From: Dehalococcoidia bacterium
Lineage (GTDB): Bacteria > Chloroflexota > Dehalococcoidia > UBA2979
Assembly (NCBI GenBank): GCA_023228765.1
Contig: JALOAM010000066.1
Coordinates: 1 to 15,697, forward strand
Reading direction: 5' to 3'
DNA length: 15,697 nt
Each line of letters begins with the position of its first letter. Within the stretch, counting starts at the first letter, position 1. Of this stretch, positions 7,801-15,697 are shown in pieces. The notes beneath the pieces are model-generated. The model saw only the letters and a program-made list of their open reading frames with translations. It was not told the DNA's origin and ran no database searches. Both the position numbers and the translations under genes were made by a program.

Positions 7801-7843
7801 ACCAGGTCCGCGCTGGGGGTGGGGCGCGACCGGTGAGGTACGG

Positions 7844-7872
7844 AGTATTGGCCGAGACCGGCCTGCCCTCAA
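7844..7872 (-). promoter_or_regulatory. Candidate nrdR promoter
   Basis: On the minus strand TTGAGG (7867-7872) and AATACT (7844-7849) are 17 bp apart, each matching four of six consensus bases. The spacer holds a dyad, GGCCG-GTCT-CGGCC (7850-7863), that could be an operator. Transcription would start near 7837, leaving a leader of about 80 nt before ATG 7756. The position after the ftsZ hairpin and before nrdR supports an independent nrdR transcript. Confidence 0.5.
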
Positions 7873-7996
7873 CGTCAGGCATCCACACCCTTGTCGCCCA
7901 GTTGTCCCAACCCCCGTGGAACGGCGGGCACAACCGCGCGGATCGCTGTTGAGCACACCCGTGCGAGGTCGCCCGGGCGGCCATGCCGGACAGGCA

Positions 7997-8024
7997 GACG
8001 GGGCGGCCGTGAGACCGCCCCGTC
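7997..8024 (-). terminator. Hairpin after ftsZ
   Basis: GACGGGGCGG and CCGCCCCGTC form a perfect 10-bp stem with an 8-nt loop, starting 24 nt beyond the ftsZ stop. No U-tract follows on the minus strand (TGCCTGTCC), so it may act as a weak terminator or as a 3'-end stabiliser of the division operon mRNA. Confidence 0.55.
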
Positions 8025-8048
8025 CATCATTCCGAGGACTCCCGGACG

Positions 8049-9854
8049 CTAGCGCGTCGGGAAGGAACGCCGCAGGAAGGTCGGCAGGTCCGCCTCCGTC
8101 AGGGCGTCCGGAGACGTGGGGTCGGGCTTGATCTGGCCCAGCTTGATCGGCTCCGGGTCGCTCGCCTGGTCCAGGACCTGCTTCATGCTGAGCTTCTTCA
8201 CGCCGCTGAAGCCGGTGGCGATCAGGGTGATGCGCACCTCGTCCTTCAGCGTGTCGTCCAGGCTCGTGCCGAAGATGATCTCCGCCTCCGGGTCCACCAC
8301 GCTGGCGATGACCCGCGCCGCCGAGTCCAGCTCGCGGAGGCCGAGGTCCCGCGGGCCGCTGACGTTGAACAGCACGCCGGTCGCGCCGGTGATGTCCACC
8401 TCCAGCAGCGGGCTGGAGATCGCCTGGCGGGCGGCGTCCGTGGCGCGGTTCTCGCCACGACCAGCGCCGATGGCCATGAGTGCCGGGCCGGCGTCCGACA
8501 TGATCTTGCGCACGTCCGCGAAGTCCAGGTTCACCAGCCCCGGCACCGTGATCAGCTCACTGATGCCCTGGATGCCCTGGCGCAGCACGTCGTCCGCCAT
8601 CGAGAAGGCTTCCTCGATGGAGACCTTGTCGTCGCCGAGCTGCAGGAGGCGGTCGTTGTGGATCACGATGAGCGTGTCCACCTTGTCCTGCAGGTCGCGG
8701 ACGCCTTCCTCCGCCTGCTGGCGGCGCTTGGCGCCCTCGAACGTGAAGGGCTTGGTGACCACGCCGATAGTGAGGGCGCCCATCTCCCGGGCGACCTCTG
8801 CGACGATCGGGGCCGCGCCGGTGCCGGTGCCGCCGCCGAGGCAGGCCGTGACGAACACCATCTCAGCGCCCGCGAGCGCTTCCGCGATGGCCTCGCGGGA
8901 CTCCTCCGCGGAGCGGGCGCCACGGAGCGGGTCCGCGCCGGCGCCGAGGCCTCGCGTGAGGCGGTCACCGATGCGGACGCGGATCTCCGCCTTGCAGTGC
9001 TCCAGCGCCTGCATGTCCGTGTTCATGGCCACGTACTGCACGCCCGGCAGGCGCGCGTGCAGCATGCGGTTCACCGCATTCGTGCCGCCACCACCGACAC
9101 CGACGACCTTGATGGGGGGCAGACCTTCGTACTCGGACATCTCCGTACCTTCCGTTCGTGCGGGCTTCGATGCCCGAGGCGAGGGCGGGGGGCTGGCCGG
9201 CGTGCCGTAACCGCTACGAGGTGCATGCACGCTGGGGGCCTCCGCCTTCGGACTCGCCTGCGCCCCCTGCGGGGCACGAGTGGTTGAGGATTCCGCCTTC
9301 CGCGCGGCCGGCTTCGGAGAGGCCACCGGTGCGCTGGAGGCGGGTGTGGTCGGTTCGTTCTTGGCTGCCGGGGCAGCCTCCTGCGTGGCCTCGAGCTCCG
9401 CGAGGATGGACCGGTAGTCTGTCTCGTACTCGGAGGCGAGGCCGGGCGGCGCCGGCTCCGCCGCGAGGTCGAGCGAGCCCGCCGGGAGCGGCTGCGCTGA
9501 GGCCGCCGGTGTCACCCCCGCCGAGGCGATGATGATCGGCGGGATCTCGTCGTCATCCGCGGCGTCGGAGGGCGCCTTGGACGACGCCTCGGACGCGGGC
9601 TGGCCGGTCCTGGCCGGTGACGACTCCACCTGCGCGGAGGGAGCCACGGCGTCGGCGGCCGCGGTTGCCTCTGGCTGGGCGGTCTTCGTGGCGGTGTCGG
9701 CTTCGTTCGCCGTCCCGTCCTCCGGGGACGGGACGACCGACAGCCGACGCTCTCGTACTTCCTGCCGGGCAGCGGCCAGGTAGTCGAAGAGCGTGCCACC
9801 GCCCGTCGCGTCTCCACCGTTGCTCGAACGTGGAGTCCGTTCCTGCTCGTTCAT
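8049..9854 (-). CDS. ftsZ: FtsZ with a 238-residue N-terminal extension
   Basis: FtsZ is the tubulin-like GTPase that forms the division ring. The conserved part starts at residue 239 ([26 protein letters not shown]); the GTP signature [10 protein letters not shown] is near 341-350, the T7 loop NLDFADVR near 442-449, and the C-terminal peptide DLPTFLRR at 589-596, which would bind FtsA. The linker before that peptide is short, about 35-40 residues. Residues 1-238 are rich in Ala, Pro, Ser and Glu and look disordered, with three more ordered patches (20-42, 101-113, 142-160). ATG 9854 is chosen because GGGGAGGTG lies just upstream and the gap to ftsA becomes 40 bp rather than 754 bp. About three quarters of the first 47 codons end in G or C, a coding-like value but below the core. 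An internal start at 9140 is also plausible. Confidence 0.9.
   Translation of the reverse strand: MNEQERTPRSSNGGDATGGGTLFDYLAAARQEVRERRLSVVPSPEDGTANEADTATKTAQPEATAAADAVAPSAQVESSPARTGQPASEASSKAPSDAADDDEIPPIIIASAGVTPAASAQPLPAGSLDLAAEPAPPGLASEYETDYRSILAELEATQEAAPAAKNEPTTPASSAPVASPKPAARKAESSTTRAPQGAQASPKAEAPSVHAPRSGYGTPASPPPSPRASKPARTEGTEMSEYEGLPPIKVVGVGGGGTNAVNRMLHARLPGVQYVAMNTDMQALEHCKAEIRVRIGDRLTRGLGAGADPLRGARSAEESREAIAEALAGAEMVFVTACLGGGTGTGAAPIVAEVAREMGALTIGVVTKPFTFEGAKRRQQAEEGVRDLQDKVDTLIVIHNDRLLQLGDDKVSIEEAFSMADDVLRQGIQGISELITVPGLVNLDFADVRKIMSDAGPALMAIGAGRGENRATDAARQAISSPLLEVDITGATGVLFNVSGPRDLGLRELDSAARVIASVVDPEAEIIFGTSLDDTLKDEVRITLIATGFSGVKKLSMKQVLDQASDPEPIKLGQIKPDPTSPDALTEADLPTFLRRSFPTR
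9138..9153 (-). promoter_or_regulatory. Internal ribosome binding site and start of short FtsZ
   Basis: On the minus strand GGAAGG (9148-9153) lies 7 nt before the in-frame ATG at 9138-9140. This ATG gives a 363-residue FtsZ of ordinary length beginning MSEYEG. It may produce a second, short isoform, or be the only real start if the extension is not translated. Confidence 0.45.
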
Positions 9855-9870
9855 TGCACCTCCCCTTCCC
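9852..9870 (-). promoter_or_regulatory. Ribosome binding site deciding the long FtsZ start
   Basis: Upstream of ATG 9852-9854 the minus strand reads GGGAAGGGGAGGTGCA. The GGAGG core is at 9859-9863, only 4 nt from the ATG, and AAGGGG lies 7 nt from it. This is among the strongest such sites in the window and supports initiation of the long FtsZ form. An in-frame TTG at 9884 is less likely. Confidence 0.65.
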
Positions 9871-9894
9871 GGCGCGCTCGGCAATGCTTCGCGG

Positions 9895-11133
9895 TCACTG
9901 GGGAAGGATGACCCGCATCAAATGCGCCACCTTCTTGAAGATCCCGCCCAGCGCCGGTGCCACCACCGGCGTGGAGCGGAACATGACTTCCTGCTCCTTC
10001 AGGGCCCAGCGCAGGAGCCCCACGGATGTTGCGTAGGCGGGGTCATGGAGCAGGTCCGACAGCCCCGCGAGGTGCTGAGGCCGGCCCACTCGCGCGGGCA
10101 GCCCCATCACCTCCTCAGCCAACAGGTCGATGCCCGGCACGCTGGAGGCGCCACCGGACAACACCATGCCGGCGGAGAGCACCTCGGGGTCGGCCCCGCG
10201 ACGGATCTCCGTCAGCACCAGTTCAAACAGTTCCTCCGTCCGGGCCTGCAGGACCTGTGCCAGCAGACGCCGAGGCATCTGCTTGGAGCCCTCTGACCCG
10301 AACGCTTCTACCTCGACCTCTTCGTCCTCGCTCACCATGGACGGGATGACGTGGCCGTACTTGCGCTTCGCGAGCTCCGCAGCCGGCTGCGGGACGCGGA
10401 GCGCCACCACGAGGTCTCGTGTCATGTGGATGCCACCGATGGGCAGCACGGCCGTGTGCACCACGGCCCCGTCGACGAAGACCGCCACGTCCGTGGTGCC
10501 CCCGCCGATGTCCACGATGACCACGCCCTGCTGCATCTCCTCGCGGGAGAGCACCGCCTCGGCCGAGGCGAGCGGTTCGAGGATGAGCGACTCCGTGCGG
10601 ACGCCGGCGCCTTCGATGCACTGCATCAGGTTGTGCATCGCGGAGGACGAAGAGGTGACGACGTGCGTCTCCACGTCCAGCCGGGAGCCGAACATGCCGC
10701 TGGGGTCGATGACGTGATCCTGGCCGTCCACCACGTAGTACCGGGGCACCACGTGGATGACCTCTCGGTTCGTCGGGACGTTGACGATGCGTGCGCTCTC
10801 CAGCGCCCGCTGCACGTCGTCGTCCGTGATCGGGTGCCTGGGGTCCCCGATCGCGACGATGCCGCGCGAGTTCATGGAGGACACGTGCGGGCCGGCGATG
10901 CCGACGTGGGCGCTGAGGATGCGCGTGCCGGAGGCTCGCTCCGCCCGCTCCACCGAGGACGCGATCGCCTCGATGCCCGCCTGGATGTTGTCCACCATCC
11001 CGCGCGCGAGCCCCGCCGAGGGCCCGACGCCCACGCCGAGGATCCGGAGGTCCTGGTGTTGGTCCACCTCCGCCACGATCGTGCAGATCTTCGTCGTCCC
11101 GACGTCGATTGCGGCGATGCTGTGATTAGCCAT
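9895..11133 (-). CDS. ftsA: Cell division protein FtsA
   Basis: FtsA is the actin-like ATPase that anchors FtsZ to the membrane and recruits later division proteins. The product has 412 residues. The phosphate-1 motif [15 protein letters not shown] is at 8-22, phosphate-2 [14 protein letters not shown] at 206-219 and the adenosine motif [12 protein letters not shown] at 324-335. The family-specific 1C subdomain occupies about 84-160. The last residues ([16 protein letters not shown]) form the expected amphipathic membrane-targeting helix. The frame is open further upstream, but ATG 11133 gives the normal N terminus, has AAGGA 8-9 nt before it and lies 16 bp after ftsQ. ftsZ follows after 40 bp, so its usual partner is co-expressed. 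Confidence 0.96.
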   Translation of the reverse strand: MANHSIAAIDVGTTKICTIVAEVDQHQDLRILGVGVGPSAGLARGMVDNIQAGIEAIASSVERAERASGTRILSAHVGIAGPHVSSMNSRGIVAIGDPRHPITDDDVQRALESARIVNVPTNREVIHVVPRYYVVDGQDHVIDPSGMFGSRLDVETHVVTSSSSAMHNLMQCIEGAGVRTESLILEPLASAEAVLSREEMQQGVVIVDIGGGTTDVAVFVDGAVVHTAVLPIGGIHMTRDLVVALRVPQPAAELAKRKYGHVIPSMVSEDEEVEVEAFGSEGSKQMPRRLLAQVLQARTEELFELVLTEIRRGADPEVLSAGMVLSGGASSVPGIDLLAEEVMGLPARVGRPQHLAGLSDLLHDPAYATSVGLLRWALKEQEVMFRSTPVVAPALGGIFKKVAHLMRVILPQ

Positions 11134-11149
11134 CAACGCACGTCCTTCG

Positions 11150-12040
11150 TCATCGCAGCACCACGTTCCGACCGAAGCGGAGGTCAACCTCCGCGACCTG
11201 GGGAGAGCCGGCGGCTTCACGCTCGCTGAGCTGACGGACCACCTGCTCGAAGGCCTCAACCTTGAACTCGTAATTGGAGGAGTCACCGAACACCGCATCC
11301 GGGCCGTCCAGGGAGACGGTCAGGCCGCGGTCACGCTGGAAGACCCAGGCTGTCGGCGTCAGCCCGGCCTTCGCGAACACCTTGTCCTCGATCAGCCGTG
11401 CGACCAGCGCGACGGTGTCGGGGTCGGTCACCTCGCCACCCTCGAGGTCCGCGGGCGACGCGAGGTCGATGATGGTGGGGGCGTCCTTCGCGGCCGGGCG
11501 GAACGCCCGCAGGACGTTGCCATCGCGGTCGATCGCCTGGACGCGGTCGCCGGTCTGCCAGAAGCCCCAGGCCTGGTGCTCCTCGATCGTCACGGTCACG
11601 CCCTGCGGCCATGCGCGCTCCACCGTCACGGACTTCACCGCCGGGAGCAGCGCGATCGCCTCCTCCGCCGCGTCGAGGTCGAGCGTGAGCATGGAGTCGC
11701 CGCCGAGGTCGGAGACCGCGGCCACCTGCCGCGCGCCCACGACCTGCGCCCCGGTGACGTCGATGTGGTGGACACGGAAGGTGTCCCCGGTCACGAGCCA
11801 CGCCGCGCCGTACAGCACGCTGCACACGGCCATCACGCCCCCGAAGGCATACGCGAGCGCGCGCCACGGCACGTTGACCTCCCGCGGCGGCTTCGGGCGC
11901 TCCGCGCGGACCACGCCGTACTGGCGCTGCGGCGCCCGAGTCGCCAGCGGGCGGTTGCCCACGCCTCGGACCTGGTAGCGCCGCTGGCGGCGCCCGGGCA
12001 GGCGGAGGTTGGCGAACGGGTTCGGCCATGACCTAGGCAT
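11150..12040 (-). CDS. ftsQ: Cell division protein FtsQ/DivIB
   Basis: FtsQ is a single-pass membrane protein that links cytoplasmic and external parts of the divisome. The 296-residue product has a basic cytoplasmic tail of about 58 residues, a transmembrane segment at about 61-84, a POTRA domain at about 87-154 (VHHIDVTGAQVVGARQV ... LPAVKSVTVERAWPQGVTVTI style) and a beta domain with HQAWGFWQTGDRVQAID from 155 onward. Motif order and length fit the family. The ATG at 12040 overlaps the end of ddl by 8 bp; GGGTGG just upstream is a weak ribosome binding site, so translational coupling is likely. The position between ddl and ftsA is classical. Confidence 0.93.
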   Translation of the reverse strand: MPRSWPNPFANLRLPGRRQRRYQVRGVGNRPLATRAPQRQYGVVRAERPKPPREVNVPWRALAYAFGGVMAVCSVLYGAAWLVTGDTFRVHHIDVTGAQVVGARQVAAVSDLGGDSMLTLDLDAAEEAIALLPAVKSVTVERAWPQGVTVTIEEHQAWGFWQTGDRVQAIDRDGNVLRAFRPAAKDAPTIIDLASPADLEGGEVTDPDTVALVARLIEDKVFAKAGLTPTAWVFQRDRGLTVSLDGPDAVFGDSSNYEFKVEAFEQVVRQLSEREAAGSPQVAEVDLRFGRNVVLR

Positions 12041-13102
12041 AGGCCACCCGCCGTTCCGCGTGCCGCTGGAGGGCGAAGTCCACCAGCCGCGAGATCAGGT
12101 CGGTGTAGGAGACACCCGCTTCCTGCCAGAGGCGCGGGTACATCGAGATCGGTGTGAAGCCGGGCAGCGTGTTCAGCTCAATGCACTTCACGCCGCCGTC
12201 GGGCTCGACGAAGAAGTCCACGCGCGACAGGCCGGAGCAGTCCAGCGCGCGGAACGCCCTCACGGCGTACTCCTGCACGAGGCGCGCGACGCCCTCGTCG
12301 ACCTGCGCCGGCACGATGAGCGCCGCCGTGTCGTCCAGGTACTTCGCCGCGTAGTCGTAGAACTCCGTGCTCGGCGCGATCTCCCCGAGGGGCGACGGCT
12401 GCGGGTCGTGATGCCCGAGGACGGCGCACTCCACCTCGCGGCCCTCGATGGCGGCCTCGACCAGCACCTTGCGGTCGAACTGGCCGGCGGCCGCGATCGC
12501 CTCGCCGATGTCCTCGCGGGAGCGTGCCTTGGTCACCCCGACCGAGGAGCCGCCGTTGGCCGGCTTCACGAAGCACGGGAACCCGATCGTGCTCGCGATC
12601 GCGTCGAGGGTGTCGCGGGAGGGCGACTGGACCTCGTCGTCGCGGAGCACCAGGTAGTCGGTCTGGGGGATCTGGTGGGCGGTGAAGACCGCGCGCATCA
12701 GCTCCTTGTCCATGCCGACCGCGCTCGCCGCGACGCCCGGGCCGACGTACGGCAGGTCCGCCATCTCGAGGAGGCCCTGCATCGTGCCGTCCTCGCCGAA
12801 GGTGCCATGCACGATCGGGAAGACCACGTCGGCGGAGCGCAGCGTCGCGAGGACCTCCGGGTAGGCGAAGGCGCCGCCGCCCTCGTCGTCACCCAGGTCG
12901 CGGCGCTCGCCGGCTTCGACCCGCGCGAGGCGGGCGCGGGTCTCCTCCGCGGAGAGCCAGGCGCCACGCTTCGTGATGCCCACCGGGACCACCTCGAAGC
13001 GCTCGGCGTCGGCCTCGCGCATCACGCCGCGCGCCGAGGTCACGGAGACCTCGTGCTCAGCGGAGCGCCCGCCGAAGACCACCACGAGCCGCTGACGGGC
13101 GC

Positions 13103-13106
<4 letters not shown>
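12033..13106 (-). CDS. ddl: D-alanine--D-alanine ligase
   Basis: Ddl joins two D-alanines with ATP to give the dipeptide added to the peptidoglycan precursor. The product has 357 residues from a GTG start. Seen are the N-terminal FGGRSAEHEVSVTSA (11-25), HGTFGEDGTMQGLLE (100-114), the glycine-rich ATP-grasp loop KPANGGSSVGV (181-191), EFYDYAAKY (248-256) and the metal-binding end ELNTLPGFTPISMYP (310-324). Tyrosine in the KY position of the loop fits D-Ala-D-Ala rather than D-Ala-D-Lac ligases; this is inference. The GTG shares 4 bp with the murC stop (GTGA), which decides the start; the open frame upstream of it overlaps murC and is not homologous. Confidence 0.96.
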
Positions 13107-14571
<1,465 letters not shown>

Positions 14572-14575
<4 letters not shown>

Positions 14576-15663
14576 GCGGCGGCCCTCCGTCCCGCCAGGT
14601 CCAGCACCAGCTCGGCGAGCCGCCTCGCCGCATCCGGCCGTCCGAGGGCGCGCATGCGCTCGCTCATGACCTCGCGGCGGTCGTCGTCCTCGAACAGCGC
14701 GCGGACCAGCGGGCCGAGTTCGTCGATGCGGTCCTGCGGCAGGTGGATCGCCGCCCCGCGCTGCGCGAGGTAGTCGGCGTTCGCGGCCTGGTCGGAGAAC
14801 GCACCCGGGATCGCCACCACGGGCAGGCCGGACACCGCGAGTTCGCCGATGGTGGAGGCGCCCGCGCGCATCACGGCGATGTCCGCCGCGGCCATCGCGT
14901 ACGCCATCTCCTCCGTGTACCCGTGCAGGTGGTAGCGCCCTCGGAGGTCGTCCGGCAGCGCGGAGGCGGCCGCCGACATCCGATCGAGGTCGCCGCGCCC
15001 GCTGACGTGGACCACCTGCGCGTCGCGCAGCCAGTCCGGCAGCGTCGCCAGCACGGCGGAGTTGATCGCCTGCGCCCCCAGCGACCCGCCCGCGACGAGG
15101 ATCGTCGGCAGCGCCGGGTCGAGGTCGAAGCGGCGGAGGCCTTCCTCGCGGGTGGCTTCGGTGAACTGCGTGCGCAGGGGGTAGCCCGTGACCACGGCCT
15201 GTCCGGCGGGGAACTGGCTCACGGCCGCGTCCACCGCGCACGCCACGGTGGTCGCGTACCTCGCGAGGAACTTCACGGCCCAGCCGGGTGTCGCGTCCGG
15301 CAGGAAGACGACGAGTGGGATGCCGGCCTGCCTGGCAGCGCGTCCCACGGGCGCAGCGGCGTAGCCGCCCGTCGCGAAGACGGCGCCGGGGCGGTCTGCC
15401 TCCAGCAGCTGGCGCGCGGTGCGCGTGCCGCGCCACAGCCGCCACAGCCCCTTCGCCAGCGCCACCGGCTGCCGGACCCGCACCTGCGAGGCGGGGACGG
15501 CGCGGAAGGGAATGCCCTCCCGCCGCGCGATGTCGTGCTCGGCGCCGTGGGGCGTGCCGTAGTAGGTCAATTCGACCCCGCCGAGGGCGCGCAGCTGCTC
15601 CGCCACCGCGATCGCGGGGTACACGTGGCCGCCCGTCCCGCCACCGGCGAGCGCGATCCTCAT
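14572..15663 (-). CDS. murG: UDP-GlcNAc transferase MurG (lipid II synthesis)
   Basis: MurG transfers GlcNAc to lipid I, giving lipid II at the inner face of the membrane. The 363-residue product has the three glycine loops of the family: GGGTGGHVYPA (7-17), TGGYAAAP (98-105) and AGGSLGAQAIN (191-201), plus MRAGASTIGELA (265-276) in the donor domain. Where most MurG proteins have an HEQN-like motif followed by PG, this one has LPDATPG (121-127). That could be lineage flavour or a change in acceptor contact. The gene begins the visible run of overlapping cell-wall genes and its stop overlaps the murC start. The alternative, another GT28 glycosyltransferase, is unlikely given the context. Confidence 0.93.
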
Positions 15664-15697
15664 CGCGAGCCCCCCGTCAGCGGCCCGGGACGCCGGG
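15660..15697 (-). CDS. Possible 3' end of an upstream gene
   Basis: One minus-strand frame enters at the window edge and ends RRPGPLTGGSR with a TGA that overlaps the murG ATG by 4 bp (ATGA), the same style as the murG-murC and murC-ddl junctions. ftsW commonly precedes murG, so it is the natural candidate, but 38 bp cannot show it. Another frame ends PGVPGR at a TGA 17 bp before the murG ATG and is an alternative. Confidence 0.35.
   Translation of the reverse strand, partial: RRPGPLTGGSR

Noticed and set aside
7757..7984. Upstream in-frame extension of nrdR
   Set aside because: The extra residues have no NrdR homology, and the zinc-ribbon start MKCPFC is typical. The candidate promoter also lies inside this stretch.
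8116..9210. 364-codon plus-strand open frame opposite ftsZ
   Set aside because: Antisense to the conserved GTPase core; composition is typical of a shadow frame.
11134..11298. Upstream in-frame extension of ftsA
   Set aside because: It overlaps the 3' end of ftsQ; ATG 11133 has a good ribosome binding site and gives the normal FtsA N terminus.
14576..15445. Upstream in-frame extension of murC
   Set aside because: It lies wholly within murG and reads as shadow sequence; GTG 14575 has a ribosome binding site and family-like start.

Overview
The window is GC-rich bacterial chromosome and densely coding. I read 13 complete protein genes, plus a possible 38-bp tail of another gene at the right edge. 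Eleven genes lie on the minus strand and two (1309-1590 and 3834-4724) on the plus strand. I see no RNA genes, insertion sequences, CRISPR arrays or prophage genes. The organism is probably a peptidoglycan-making member of Chloroflexota. I infer this from a cell-division cluster running straight into nrdR and an adenosylcobalamin-dependent ribonucleotide reductase, a layout I associate with Dehalococcoidia and relatives, and from GC content and motif flavour. The phylum call is inference, not proof.

Reading the minus strand from the right edge, 15663-8049 is a dcw (division and cell wall) cluster: murG, murC, ddl, ftsQ, ftsA, ftsZ. The first four genes overlap (4, 4 and 8 bp) and the next gaps are 16 and 40 bp, so this looks like one translationally coupled operon. 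MurG makes lipid II, MurC and Ddl supply earlier precursor steps, FtsQ links the divisome to the periplasm, and FtsA tethers FtsZ to the membrane. murB, often found between murC and ddl, is absent here. A GC-rich hairpin follows ftsZ. nrdR then appears to have its own promoter and terminator, followed by nrdJ, so DNA precursor supply sits beside division.

The middle holds a plus-strand metallo-beta-lactamase-fold hydrolase that ends 5 bp from the nrdJ stop. Divergent from it is a minus-strand operon: a 92-residue two-helix membrane protein, a YggS-type PLP protein, proC and yggT. A plus-strand yggU-like gene (DUF167) converges on yggT, with a small hairpin at their shared end. The left part is recA. 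Its promoter is readable (TTGACA, 17 bp, TACTGT) and carries a perfect 16-bp LexA-like palindrome between and over the promoter boxes.

The most unusual object is ftsZ. Its frame is open for 238 codons before the normal FtsZ start, with a strong ribosome binding site at the far start and a second plausible one at the canonical start. The product would be FtsZ with a long, Ala/Pro/Ser-rich, probably disordered N-terminal arm and an unusually short C-terminal linker, possibly made in two forms. Other points of note are a G-quadruplex motif opposite an SD-less, C-rich nrdR leader, and a MurG that lacks the usual HEQN-like motif.
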